Source of the DNA: Fibrobacter sp. UBA7003
GTDB taxonomy: Bacteria; Fibrobacterota; Fibrobacteria; Fibrobacterales; Fibrobacteraceae
Assembly: GCA_002449765.1 (NCBI GenBank)
Contig: DJXN01000014.1
Coordinates: forward strand, 1-64,000
Length of the DNA: 64,000 bases
Direction: 5' to 3'
Position 1 is the stretch's first letter. Each line of letters begins with the position of its first letter. Under the pieces are notes generated by a model. It ran no database searches. It was not told where the DNA came from and worked only from the letters and a program-made list of their open reading frames with translations. A program made the position numbers and the translations under genes. Below are positions 36,389 to 45,528 of this stretch, piece by piece.

Positions 36389-36930
36389 CAGTGTTTTTCC
36401 TCCACGTTTTCAGAATCCACAGAACCGAGGCGCTTCTTGGCCATGAGCACGGCCGCCACCATAGCAGAGAGCAGGAGCAGGCCAAGCACCTCGAACAGGA
36501 TAAAGTAACCCGGGCCGCCCTGGGCCACGTTAAAGAGAGTTTCCGACGTCACCGCCACGGAGCCGCGGATTGTCGCAGCATCGAAGCCGAGCGGGGCACG
36601 GACAAGAGCCACACCCACGAGCGCCGCAAGCACGAGAACCGCGGGGATGATGAAGAGCGACACCTTGTCGAACATCGGCGTCCGGGAATCGCGGGCACCG
36701 TTCAGCACCATGATGACAAACGTCACGAGCATCATGATGGCGCCGGCGTAAACCATAACCTGCACGACCCCGAGGAAGGGGCTACCGAGAAGGCCGTAGA
36801 TGCCGGCGAGCGACACCATGGAAACGACGAGCGAAAGCGCCCCGTAAAGAGGATGACGGCTCAGCAGTACGCAGGTAGCAGCACCGAGAGCAATCACCGC
36901 GAGAATGATGAAATAAATAAGGGCAAGCAT
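36388..36930 (-). CDS. nuoJ: NADH-quinone oxidoreductase subunit J
   Basis: Five-helix membrane subunit of complex I. The 180-residue protein has the family segment LSRHPLYGALSLVVSMVSLA, FLGVVQVMVYAGAIMMLVTF and VIMVLN. It overlaps nuoK and nuoI by 1 nt on either side. Confidence 0.95.
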   Translation of the reverse strand: MLALIYFIILAVIALGAATCVLLSRHPLYGALSLVVSMVSLAGIYGLLGSPFLGVVQVMVYAGAIMMLVTFVIMVLNGARDSRTPMFDKVSLFIIPAVLVLAALVGVALVRAPLGFDAATIRGSVAVTSETLFNVAQGGPGYFILFEVLGLLLLSAMVAAVLMAKKRLGSVDSENVEEKH

Positions 36931-37496
36931 TACTTAACCTCCATTCCCCAGACCCTGAGGGCCTCGGCATTCTTGGTTCCACCGGGAGCCACCTGACTCT
37001 GTTCGTCGTCCGGATAATCCTTCGGATCCCAGTTGGTGAGATCGTAGAGGTGGGCGACAAAGTCATCGCGGTTGCGGTGTTCAAAGACCATTTCCTTCGT
37101 ATCCATGCGGAGCGCATCCACCGGGCAAGCTTCGACGCAGAGACCACAGAACACGCAGGTCAGGTGGTCGATATCGAAACGCATCACGCGCTTCTCGATA
37201 CGCGGGTCGTCACTGGCCGTAGCCTCGATAAAGATGCAGTGCGCGGGGCAGGCCGCTGCGCACATGCCGCAAGCGACACAGCGCGGGGTGCCATCGGGGC
37301 GAAGCATCAGGCGATGCTTGGCACGGTAAGTGTTGCGGACTTCGGGCTTTCCTTCCGGATACGAAATCGTCGGAAGAGTCTCATAGCGGAACAGGCCGCG
37401 GGCGGCATGCTTGAGAGTCGTCCACAGACCGCGAAGGGCCTCGAAAATATAGAGGCGTTCGCCCAACGTCATGGGTTTCTGTCTAATAACACGCAT
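36930..37496 (-). CDS. nuoI: NADH-quinone oxidoreductase subunit I
   Basis: Peripheral-arm ferredoxin-like subunit that passes electrons toward NuoB. The 188-residue protein has two 4Fe-4S motifs, CVACGMCAAACPAHC and CVFCGLCVEACP, and the preceding RLMLRPDGTPRC. It overlaps the nuoH stop by 1 nt. Confidence 0.96.
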   Translation of the reverse strand: MRVIRQKPMTLGERLYIFEALRGLWTTLKHAARGLFRYETLPTISYPEGKPEVRNTYRAKHRLMLRPDGTPRCVACGMCAAACPAHCIFIEATASDDPRIEKRVMRFDIDHLTCVFCGLCVEACPVDALRMDTKEMVFEHRNRDDFVAHLYDLTNWDPKDYPDDEQSQVAPGGTKNAEALRVWGMEVK

Positions 37497-38851
37497 TAGT
37501 TACCCCCTACGAGTTTAGCGATGACCGCAGTCACCACGAGGTTGATGAGGGCGATGTTCAAGATAATCTTCCAGCCGAGGTTCATCACGTGATCGTAGCG
37601 GAAGCGCGGAAGAGTCCAGCGCACCCAGATCCACACCCAGCAAAACATGACGCTCTTCACCACGAGCACGAGCAGGTGGATGAGCGCCGTACCGAGAGCC
37701 GTCGCGAGGCTGCCCACGGCAACACCGTTCACGACCATGTTCGACGGATTGTAGAAGAACCAGGCGCAGACGCCGAGGATGACGAACACCGCAACGGCAG
37801 CCCACGCAATGATATTGTAGAGCTTGTATTCGCGGAGCACCTCGAAGCGATGAGTCTGGGCCGTAGCGGCAAGCTTCTTCGAGTAGCGGTGAACCATGTG
37901 GAGGAACGCGAGAGCGAGGAACGCGAGGATGCCGCAGAGCACCGCAAGCGAGCCGCCCATGTGGGCCTGCATCGTCTCGGTCGTCACGAACGGAACCGCG
38001 TAGCCGCCCAGGAAGAGCGTCGCGATAAGGAAGCTGTTGATGCAGATGTGCGAGTATTCGCCCATGTAGAAGAGGCCGAACTGCATGGCACCATATTCCG
38101 TATGGTAGCCGGCGACCAGTTCGGGCTCGCCTTCGGCCACGTCGAACGGGGCACGGCCGGTTTCAGCGATGCTCGCGATGAGGAAGCAGAAGAACGCCAC
38201 CGGCTGGGCGACAATGCCCCACACGTGGTGTTCCTGCCAGGTCACGATATCGGTCAGGTTGAAGGAACCCGCGAGGAGCAGGATGCCCATCATCGAGAGG
38301 CCGAGGCACACTTCGTAACTGATGGTCATGGAACTCGTACGCAGCGCACCGAGGAAGCTGTACTTGGACTTGGACGCCCAACCGGCCAATACGGCGCCGA
38401 ACGCGGAAAGCGAGCTGAAACCGAACAGCAGGAGCACGCCCACGTCGGAATCGATGATGGATCCCGGGATGCGGACCATCTTGCCGCCCCATTCGAACAC
38501 CATCGGGCCGAACCAGGGAATCACACAGGGTGAGAGGAACACGATGGCGAACGGGATTGCCGGAGCCACGTAGTAGAGCACCTTGTTCACGCCCGCGGGG
38601 GCGAACATTTCCTTGAAGAACAGCTTGGTACCGTCGCACATGTTCTGCACGTAGCCGAACAGACGGATCTTTCCGAAGTAGGGAATCTTGATGTAGGAAC
38701 GGTTAGGTCCCTGGCGGTCCTGCATGAAGCCGGCGCCACGGCGTTCCATAGGAATCAGCAACAGGATGTAGAGGACCGGCACGAAGCAGAAGGCGAACTT
38801 CGCAATCGTGATGAGCCATTCCACCCAGGTTTTGGATTCGATAATATCCAT
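37496..38851 (-). CDS. nuoH: NADH-quinone oxidoreductase subunit H
   Basis: Membrane subunit that forms the quinone-access chamber of complex I with NuoB and NuoD. The 451-residue protein has MERRGAGFMQDRQGPNR, the AETGRAPFDVAEGEPELVAG quinone-site loop and the C-terminal WVRWTLPRFRYDHVMNLGWK. It is longer than the usual 320-350 residues: extra residues lie after YGAMQFGLFYMGEYSH, apparently a loop or additional helix (LAATAQTHRFEVLREYKLYN). It abuts nuoG (1-nt overlap). Confidence 0.95.
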   Translation of the reverse strand: MDIIESKTWVEWLITIAKFAFCFVPVLYILLLIPMERRGAGFMQDRQGPNRSYIKIPYFGKIRLFGYVQNMCDGTKLFFKEMFAPAGVNKVLYYVAPAIPFAIVFLSPCVIPWFGPMVFEWGGKMVRIPGSIIDSDVGVLLLFGFSSLSAFGAVLAGWASKSKYSFLGALRTSSMTISYEVCLGLSMMGILLLAGSFNLTDIVTWQEHHVWGIVAQPVAFFCFLIASIAETGRAPFDVAEGEPELVAGYHTEYGAMQFGLFYMGEYSHICINSFLIATLFLGGYAVPFVTTETMQAHMGGSLAVLCGILAFLALAFLHMVHRYSKKLAATAQTHRFEVLREYKLYNIIAWAAVAVFVILGVCAWFFYNPSNMVVNGVAVGSLATALGTALIHLLVLVVKSVMFCWVWIWVRWTLPRFRYDHVMNLGWKIILNIALINLVVTAVIAKLVGGN

Positions 38852-40470
38852 TATGCGTTACCTCCTTCGAGGAGATTGCCTGTGCTCTTGATAGAATCGT
38901 AGGTAAGGCCGGAGAGGGCCGGGGCGTATGCGCCCGCCTGTCTGAAGGCCTCGGATGCGCAGCCGAACTTTGCTCCGGCAAGCTCCGAGAGCACCTCGTA
39001 GGCCGGGCGGAGTTTTTCGTCGGGGCAGACCGGACATGCATTCAGCTTCTGGAGGATGTTCAGGCTGTTCACCATCGATCCCTGAATTTCGCTCCAGTGG
39101 CGGATGCCGAATGCGAGAGTCGCCTTCGCGGCGGTCGCATCGTTGAATGCCGAGAGCGCGATGCGGCTCGGAATCTTTTCCAAGGCAGAAGCCGCGGCGG
39201 CATCTTCACCGAAGAGGTCCGCGTTCACGGTCACGAGCACCTTGAATTCACCGGCGCGTTTCACGAGATCGGCAAGGTTGTCATCGGGCACGCCCATCAG
39301 CTTGAAGCCCATGCGGTTCGCCATCGGGTCACCGCTCATGGCGATGCCGTCGGGGGCACCGACCTTCTTGAAAGTCCCGCCGAAAAGTTCGGCGGAGTCG
39401 CCCAAGGAATCCTTGAGCATGCGGAGCGCAGCCAAATCCTCGATGGTGCAGGCGCCACCCGCGACGAGGGCGACCTTGCCCCCGACAGACTTGGTTTCAG
39501 AAATGACTTCCTGAATCACGCGGAAGCCCATCGCCGGCAAGCGGTTCTTGTCGAACTGCTGGAACGCAAGGCGGCTCGTGTTCGAAAGCCAGCTGCGGTT
39601 CACTTCGGGGTTGCAGCGCGGCATCACGCGGTAGATGCGGCCATCGGCATGGTCAAGCCAGATGTTCGCGCCGAGGGAATCGTCCATCGAGATGGTCGGC
39701 GTGTGGGAAAGCAGCCAGACACGCTTCTGAAAGCGGAAGTACTTCGCAGTCATGGCGCCCACCGGGCACACGTCCGTCACGCACAGGTCGTATTCGTGGT
39801 CGAGCTTTTCGCCCGGGAACGTGGTGATGTAGGTGTGGTCGGCACGGCCGGCGAGCTGCAGCTGTTCCGAACCTGCGATGCTACGCATAAAGCGCACGCA
39901 ACGGTCGCACTGCACGCAGCGTTCTTCGTCGAGCAACACACGGGGGCCCAAGTCCACATGCTTGCCGCCACGGAGCTGGCCCTTGGCGTCAATGAACTGG
40001 TGCGCCGGATTGCCGTGGTAGTTCTTGCCGTATTCGGGACGCATGCGGGATTCGTTCTGGCCCGCTTCCATGTAGTTTTCCTGCAAGGTGCATTCACCGG
40101 CCTTGTCGCAGATGGGGCAATCGAGCGGGTGGTTCACCAGCATGAATTCCTGAGTGGCCTTGCGGGCGTTCTTCACGCGGGCGCTGGAGGCAGGCGTGTA
40201 GATTTTCATGCCCGGGGCAACCGGCGTGTAGCAGGCAATCACGAGCATGCGGCCGCGGGGACCTTCCTGTTCCACCAGGCACTGGCGGCAGTTACCTGAT
40301 ACCGGGAGGTAAGGATGGTAACATACGTGGGGTGTTTCAATCCCGACGGCCTTGAGGGCCTCGAGGAGGTTCGTATCGCCAGGAACCATCACCGGCTTGT
40401 CGTCCACGAAGATTTCCACCTTCGGGCTGTTCTCGGTCGGGAGTTTCGGCATGTTGTAGTAGTTACTCAT
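38851..40470 (-). CDS. nuoG: NADH-quinone oxidoreductase subunit G (short form)
   Basis: Iron-sulfur subunit of the NADH-oxidising arm. The 539-residue protein has the N-terminal 2Fe-2S domain (HVCYHPYLPVSGNCRQCLVE), the CPICDKAGECTLQ and CVQCDRCVRFMRSIAGSEQL segments and the CVTDVCPVGA motif. The molybdopterin-oxidoreductase-like domain is only about 250 residues, much shorter than in the 700-900-residue forms. The ATG at 40470 (MSNYYNMPKLP) lies 4 nt after the nuoF stop; a longer in-frame extension would run into nuoF. Confidence 0.93.
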   Translation of the reverse strand: MSNYYNMPKLPTENSPKVEIFVDDKPVMVPGDTNLLEALKAVGIETPHVCYHPYLPVSGNCRQCLVEQEGPRGRMLVIACYTPVAPGMKIYTPASSARVKNARKATQEFMLVNHPLDCPICDKAGECTLQENYMEAGQNESRMRPEYGKNYHGNPAHQFIDAKGQLRGGKHVDLGPRVLLDEERCVQCDRCVRFMRSIAGSEQLQLAGRADHTYITTFPGEKLDHEYDLCVTDVCPVGAMTAKYFRFQKRVWLLSHTPTISMDDSLGANIWLDHADGRIYRVMPRCNPEVNRSWLSNTSRLAFQQFDKNRLPAMGFRVIQEVISETKSVGGKVALVAGGACTIEDLAALRMLKDSLGDSAELFGGTFKKVGAPDGIAMSGDPMANRMGFKLMGVPDDNLADLVKRAGEFKVLVTVNADLFGEDAAAASALEKIPSRIALSAFNDATAAKATLAFGIRHWSEIQGSMVNSLNILQKLNACPVCPDEKLRPAYEVLSELAGAKFGCASEAFRQAGAYAPALSGLTYDSIKSTGNLLEGGNA

Positions 40471-40474
40471 ATTA

Positions 40475-41782
40475 TTACCAGAAAATTCCAGGACGATAGG
40501 TTTCCTGAACACGCGGCTTGGCGTGGTCGGGGTTCTTTGCGATATATTCATCGAAGTCCGCACGGAACTTCGCCGTGTAGCTCGAAACGGGGCCGCCAAG
40601 CGAAATGGACAGCGGGCAAATCGTCACGCCGCCAAAACCGCCGCAGAGGCTCTGCATCAGTTCCACGTCGCCGTCGTGGCCCTTGCCTTCGACAATCAGA
40701 TTCAGCATGCGGTGCAGAAGACCCGTACCTTCGCGGCACGGAGTGCACTGGCCGCAAGATTCGTGACTATAGAAGTTGCCGAGGCAGTTCAAGAGGTCCA
40801 CCATGTTGTGGGTATCGTTGATCACGATCATGGCGCCCGAACCGAACATCGTCTTCATCGAGGCGAGGCATTCGTAATCCATCGTCGCGACCGCCGCTTC
40901 TTCGGCAGTCAGCGGAGCGCAAGAGGAACCGCCCGGCAACACGGCCTTGAGCTTTCCGCCCACGACACCACCGGCATATTCGTTGATCATCGTCATCATC
41001 GGGGTTCCGAGAGGAGCCTCGTACACGCCCGGATTCTTCACGTCGCCACTGATGCAGAACACCTTCGTACCGCCGGCACGGGGCGTACCCATCTTGGCAT
41101 ATTCGCTCGGGTCATGCTGCAGAATCCACGGGAGCGCCATGATGGTCTCCACGTTGTTCACGCAAGTCGGGCTCTTCCATGCACCGCTCACCGCCGGGAA
41201 AGGCGGCTTCAGGCGGGGCTGGCCCTTCTGGCCTTCGAGCGAGTTGATAAGAGCAGTTTCTTCACCGCAGATGTAGGCGCCGGCGCCGCGATGCACGAAG
41301 ATATCGAAGCAGAACTTGGTGCCCATAATGTTTTCGCCGAGGTAGCCGGCAGCGTATGCCTGGTTCAGCGCCTTGTTGATGCTCTCGATGCAAGGTAGGA
41401 ACTCGCCGCGGCAGTAGATGTAGGCAGCACGGCTACCGAGAGCCCAAGCTGCAATAATCAGGCCTTCGATCAAGCGGTGCGGATCTTCGAGCATCAAGAA
41501 GTGGTCCTTGAACGTTCCGCCTTCGCCTTCGTCGGCGTTCACCACGATATACACGGGCTTGCCGGAATTGCGGGGAACGAAGCTCCACTTCATACCGGTC
41601 GGGAAGCCTGCACCGCCACGGCCACGCAGGTTAGAGCGCTGCACGTAGTCGATGAGCTCGAACTGGCTCATGTTGAACAGGCGTTCCGAAATGTTCGCAT
41701 AGCCGCCCAGTTTCTTGTAGACTTCGATGTCCTGGGCACCCTTGCCAAAATTCTGCGTACAAACTTTTACACATTCAGCCAT
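40475..41782 (-). CDS. nuoF: NADH-quinone oxidoreductase subunit F
   Basis: Binds NADH and FMN and takes the first electrons into complex I. The 435-residue protein has the FMN/NADH loops GRGGAGFPTGMKW and NADEGEGGTFKDH, the HRGAGAYICGEETALINSLE motif and the 4Fe-4S motif ESCGQCTPCREGT. It lies 2 nt after nuoE. Confidence 0.97.
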   Translation of the reverse strand: MAECVKVCTQNFGKGAQDIEVYKKLGGYANISERLFNMSQFELIDYVQRSNLRGRGGAGFPTGMKWSFVPRNSGKPVYIVVNADEGEGGTFKDHFLMLEDPHRLIEGLIIAAWALGSRAAYIYCRGEFLPCIESINKALNQAYAAGYLGENIMGTKFCFDIFVHRGAGAYICGEETALINSLEGQKGQPRLKPPFPAVSGAWKSPTCVNNVETIMALPWILQHDPSEYAKMGTPRAGGTKVFCISGDVKNPGVYEAPLGTPMMTMINEYAGGVVGGKLKAVLPGGSSCAPLTAEEAAVATMDYECLASMKTMFGSGAMIVINDTHNMVDLLNCLGNFYSHESCGQCTPCREGTGLLHRMLNLIVEGKGHDGDVELMQSLCGGFGGVTICPLSISLGGPVSSYTAKFRADFDEYIAKNPDHAKPRVQETYRPGIFW

Positions 41783-41784
41783 AA

Positions 41785-42846
41785 TTACTTAGCCTCCTCG
41801 ACCGGAGCCGGCTTCTGGGTGGTGACGGCCTCGTTAGAAGGTTTCGCCGTGCGTTCACCGGAAGTTGCAATCATGCGGTACACGTCGCCGACCTTGCCGG
41901 CAGCATCCACAAAAGCCTTGTCCTTCACGCCGGGTTCGCCAACGACGTCCCACTTGGAGCCGTTCTTCTTTTCGACCACAATCTTCGTGAATTCGGGAGC
42001 GCCCTTCCAGGTGAGAGTGGCGCCGTTTTCGTCGGCTTCGGCCTTCACGTTCAAAACCGGAGAGGGCGGAGCGTAGTCGGCGACCTGCGGCTTGGCCGTA
42101 GCACCCGGAGCGCCGGGGTGGCCGCCGTGGCCCTTCACGATTCCACCGAGAACATCGTGCTTCGGGACGTTGTCTTCGTGGGCATAGCACCACTTGAGGA
42201 TGCGGGCAATGCTTTCTTCGGTAAGCGTCGTCCCCGGCTTCATCACCAGCTGGTCGTTTTCCACGTCGGTCGCGAAGTCGTCGTTCACGAGCATCATCGG
42301 GCCGTTGCCGCAGCTACCGAGGCATTCCACCTGCAAAAGCGTGAAGAGGCCGTCCGGAGTTGTCTCGCCCGTCTTGATGTTCAGGGACTTTTCCACGTGC
42401 GCGATCAGAGCCGGCGCACCCTTGATGGTGCAGCTGATGTTGCGGCAGAACTGCAGCAGGAACTTGCCCTTCGGCGCGTGGTTATACATGGTGTAGAAGG
42501 TCGCGACACCGAGCGCATGGGCCGGCGCGCAACCGCAAACCTTGGCCGCCCAACGGATGCCTTCGCGCGGCACCCAGCCGAACACGCCCTGCACGAGCCA
42601 CAGCACTTCGAGGAGGGCTCCCTGGCCCACCGGATAGCGGCTAAGCAGGTCAGCGCAACGTTCCTTGATTTCAGGAGTCTCAAGCTTTGCGAGCACTTCC
42701 TTCGGGGAGGGTTGCGGAACTTCCTTGTTTACATAACCGAACGTCTGGCCGGGATCCGGCAGGGCCTCGATGGGCTGCGCGGGACGGTCGAACTTTAAAC
42801 GGTTGTTCGAAACGAACTGGACTGCACCTTGAATATGTTCTCTCAT
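41785..42846 (-). CDS. nuoE: NADH-quinone oxidoreductase subunit E fused to a fibronectin III-like domain
   Basis: Thioredoxin-fold 2Fe-2S subunit of complex I. Of 353 residues, about 45-235 form the normal subunit, with cluster cysteines Cys134, Cys139 (CRNISC) and Cys175, Cys179 (CLGSC). A Gly/Pro linker (GGHPGAPGATAKP) leads to a fibronectin III-like domain (about 260-345: PPSPVLNVKAEADENGATLT, TKIVVEKKNGSKWDVVGE, DVYRMIATSGE). FnIII domains are usually extracellular, and this subunit is cytoplasmic. The 4-nt overlap with nuoD and 2-nt gap to nuoF show the fused gene is part of the operon. Confidence 0.93.
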   Translation of the reverse strand: MREHIQGAVQFVSNNRLKFDRPAQPIEALPDPGQTFGYVNKEVPQPSPKEVLAKLETPEIKERCADLLSRYPVGQGALLEVLWLVQGVFGWVPREGIRWAAKVCGCAPAHALGVATFYTMYNHAPKGKFLLQFCRNISCTIKGAPALIAHVEKSLNIKTGETTPDGLFTLLQVECLGSCGNGPMMLVNDDFATDVENDQLVMKPGTTLTEESIARILKWCYAHEDNVPKHDVLGGIVKGHGGHPGAPGATAKPQVADYAPPSPVLNVKAEADENGATLTWKGAPEFTKIVVEKKNGSKWDVVGEPGVKDKAFVDAAGKVGDVYRMIATSGERTAKPSNEAVTTQKPAPVEEAK

Positions 42847-44036
42847 CGGTCAAGTTCTCCAGCGATAATGTTGAGGCCCGAAAGTACGGCCATGGAGTCG
42901 GCAAGCTGGCCACCTTCCACAAGTTCGTGGAATGCGGCAAACTGCGTGAGGCAGGGTGGGCGCACCTTGATGCGGTACGGATGGCCGCTGCCGTCAGAAA
43001 CAATCGTGAAGCCGAGTTCGCCGTTCGCGCACTCGCTTCCGCAGTAGTATTCTCCCTCGGGGACGCGGATGCCTTCGTACACGCTCTTGAAGCGCCCGAT
43101 GAGGCCTTCCATATCCTGGTAGGCGAGCTTGTGCGCCGGCACGCGAATGCGTGGGTCGACGATGTCGACCGGCCCTGGCGTAAGGCGCTTCAGGGCCTGG
43201 CGCACGATCTTCACGGATTCCTCGATTTCAGCGAGACGCACCTGGAGGCGGTCGTTGCAGTCGCCCTGCGTGCCAACCACGACTTCCCAGTCGTAGGTTT
43301 CGTAATCGTAGTAGGGTTCATCCTTGCGCAGGTCAGATGCGACACCCGAGGCGCGCAGGCACGGGCCCGTCCAGCCGTAGCTGATGGCGCGTTCTGCAGA
43401 AATCTTGCCGATTCCCACCGTACGGTCGAGGAAGATGCGGTTACGGTCAAGGCATGCGTGCAGGTCCTTCAGGGCCTTCTCGACAGAACCAAGGGCCGCA
43501 AGCACATCGTTTTCAAATCCATCGTAGCTGTCGCGGTAGAGGCCGCCAATGCGGGCGTAGCTGTTCGTGAGGCGCGCACCCGTGAGCTTTTCCCAGATGC
43601 ACATGATTTCTTCGCGGGGGTTAAAGGCGTACATGAACGGAGTCGTTCCACCCAAATCCTGGAAGGCCGCCGCGACGCACACGAAGTGGTCGTTGATACG
43701 GCTGAGCTCATTTACAATTACGCGGAGCACCTTGCAACGTTCCGTGATTTCTACGCCGAACATGTTCTCTACCGCACGGCAGTACGCGATGTTGTTCATG
43801 ATGGCCGAGCAGTAGTTGAGGCGGTCGGTATACGGGACCACCTGCTGCCAGGTGCCGCGTTCCACCATCTTCTCGAACCCGCGGTGCAGGTATCCGATTT
43901 CTTCTACGCTCGCGACAATCGTCTCGCCGTCCATCGCGGCCAAAAAGCGCAAGCAGCCGTGAGTGGCCGGGTGGCTCGGGCCCACGTTCAGGGGCATCAG
44001 GTTCAGCTTATCGCCATTCTTATCCAGTACAATCAT
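42843..44036 (-). CDS. nuoD: NADH-quinone oxidoreductase subunit D
   Basis: 49-kDa-type subunit that forms the quinone-binding site with NuoB. The 397-residue protein has NVGPSHPATHGCLRFL, EEIGYLHRGFEKM, the GPCLRASGVASDLRKDEPY loop and the C-terminal SDGSGHPYRIKVRPPC. Separate from nuoC (not a CD fusion). It overlaps nuoC and nuoE by 4 nt. Confidence 0.97.
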   Translation of the reverse strand: MIVLDKNGDKLNLMPLNVGPSHPATHGCLRFLAAMDGETIVASVEEIGYLHRGFEKMVERGTWQQVVPYTDRLNYCSAIMNNIAYCRAVENMFGVEITERCKVLRVIVNELSRINDHFVCVAAAFQDLGGTTPFMYAFNPREEIMCIWEKLTGARLTNSYARIGGLYRDSYDGFENDVLAALGSVEKALKDLHACLDRNRIFLDRTVGIGKISAERAISYGWTGPCLRASGVASDLRKDEPYYDYETYDWEVVVGTQGDCNDRLQVRLAEIEESVKIVRQALKRLTPGPVDIVDPRIRVPAHKLAYQDMEGLIGRFKSVYEGIRVPEGEYYCGSECANGELGFTIVSDGSGHPYRIKVRPPCLTQFAAFHELVEGGQLADSMAVLSGLNIIAGELDR

Positions 44037-44635
44037 TCCTTGATACTCCCTTCCAAGAATTCGTTATCGTTTGTCTCCACTTCCTTGCTGCGCTGGATGA
44101 CCCTGTAGCCAAGGTCCTGCAGGCGCTTTTCAAGTTCCGGGAGCAGGTAGTCGTTGGTGGAGAGCCACTGGCGCTTCTGGGCCGGGTAGTCCTTGCGGAG
44201 CGGGTGACCGACAAATTCAACGTGGTTCAACAGGCGGCGGAGGTCCGGGTGGCCATCGAACACGATTCCGAACTGGTCGTAGACTTCACGTTCGTACCAG
44301 TTGGCGTTCGCATACAGGTCACTAATGGTCGGGACCTTGAGGTTATCCTCCCCGACCAGCACCTTCAGACGGATGCGGAGTCCCGGGTTCGAAATGCTCT
44401 TGAGCGCATAGGCCACCGCAAAGCGCGGGCCCTCGTGGTTCGGGTAGGTCAGGTAGTCGATGCCCGCGATATCCACGAGCATCTCGAACTTCGCGGCGTC
44501 ACCATCCCTCAGGAATTCAACCGCATTGCGCAGGTAGGTGGCGCTCAGCACGGCAGTCACGCTCCACTTGTCGAGAGTTTCGCGTTTCGCGCCGAACTTT
44601 TCTTCCAGGCAAGAGAAGATTTCTTCAGCAGTCAT
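44033..44635 (-). CDS. nuoC: NADH-quinone oxidoreductase subunit C
   Basis: 30-kDa-type structural subunit of the peripheral arm. The 200-residue protein has the family signature ANWYEREVYDQFGIVFDGHP followed by RRLLNHVEFVGHPLRKDYP. Overlaps nuoD by 4 nt and lies 6 nt after nuoB. Confidence 0.96.
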   Translation of the reverse strand: MTAEEIFSCLEEKFGAKRETLDKWSVTAVLSATYLRNAVEFLRDGDAAKFEMLVDIAGIDYLTYPNHEGPRFAVAYALKSISNPGLRIRLKVLVGEDNLKVPTISDLYANANWYEREVYDQFGIVFDGHPDLRRLLNHVEFVGHPLRKDYPAQKRQWLSTNDYLLPELEKRLQDLGYRVIQRSKEVETNDNEFLEGSIKE

Positions 44636-44641
44636 TATCTT

Positions 44642-45277
44642 CTACTCCTTCCAGAACTGGGCTTTCTTAACAATGTTCTGTTCTTTTTCAACGACGAAGT
44701 CCTTGATGTCGGTAACCTTCTCCTGGGCAAAGGCCTTCGCATTGGCCTTGGCTTCGGCAGTCTTCGCCTTGATCATCTCGAGCTGGTCCTTCACCTGTTC
44801 GGCGCGCTGCTTCATGTAAGATTCGTCCTTGATCTTCTTCTGCAGGTCGAACATGGCATCGAAGAACGCTTCCGGACGGCTGGGGCAGCCACCGATATAC
44901 ACGTCCACAGGGATAATGTGGTCAATGCCCGGAACCGTGCAGTAGCAGTCGTAAAAACCGCCCGAGCAGGCGCATGCGCCCATAGCGATAACCCAGCGCG
45001 GTTCGGCCATCTGCTCGTAGATACGCTTCAGAATCGGAGCCTGCTTGTAGGTGATCGTACCCGAGACCAAAAGCACATCGGACTGACGCGGCGTAAAACG
45101 CACATACTCAGACCCGATACGCGAAAGGTCGTAGCGGCCCACTTCCGTACTCATGAACTCGATTGCACAACAAGCCGTACCGTAGGGGAACGGCCACAGG
45201 GAATTGGTTCGGCCCCAGTTGACCAGGAAGTCAAGCGAGGACGTAATGATACTCGGCTTTTCTGCCTCATTACCCAT
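44642..45277 (-). CDS. nuoB: NADH-quinone oxidoreductase subunit B with helical C-terminal extension
   Basis: Carries the terminal 4Fe-4S cluster N2 that reduces quinone. The 211-residue protein has the tandem-Cys motif GTACCAIEFMS, GACACSGGFYDCYC and IGGCPSRPEAFFD. After about residue 150 there is a ~60-residue Lys/Glu/Ala-rich tail (MIKAKTAEAKANAKAFAQEK) that looks like a long helix or coiled coil and is not in the core family. It is the first gene of this operon; nuoA is not adjacent. Confidence 0.95.
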   Translation of the reverse strand: MGNEAEKPSIITSSLDFLVNWGRTNSLWPFPYGTACCAIEFMSTEVGRYDLSRIGSEYVRFTPRQSDVLLVSGTITYKQAPILKRIYEQMAEPRWVIAMGACACSGGFYDCYCTVPGIDHIIPVDVYIGGCPSRPEAFFDAMFDLQKKIKDESYMKQRAEQVKDQLEMIKAKTAEAKANAKAFAQEKVTDIKDFVVEKEQNIVKKAQFWKE

Positions 45278-45305
45278 AAGGATTACCTCATAAAATTCGC
45301 GCCAA

Positions 45306-45346
45306 AAGATAGAAAAATCGCCTTTATGGGCGGAATTTTCCGCCCG
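45306..45346 (-). promoter_or_regulatory. nuoB promoter with upstream palindromic repeat
   Basis: TATCTTTT (from 45312 down) would start the nuo message about 25 nt before the nuoB ATG. A perfect GGGCGGAA/TTCCGCCC inverted repeat (45329-45346) lies about 20 nt upstream of this box, around the -35 position, where a regulator could bind. It could instead be a weak bidirectional terminator remnant. Confidence 0.4.
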
Positions 45347-45528
45347 AATGGAGCATCTTTGTTCTTTACGGGAATCTTTTATTTTTCTTTTATCTCAAAG
45401 AGTATCAAGGAGATGCGCATTCCGGAAGCCTTTCTACGCCTCTTTCCCCTTTTTGTTCTCAAAAAAGTTCTCATTTTTGAAGTTTTTTATCTATATTATA
45501 GGAAGCGCCCACACCGGGCCCAAAAGCT

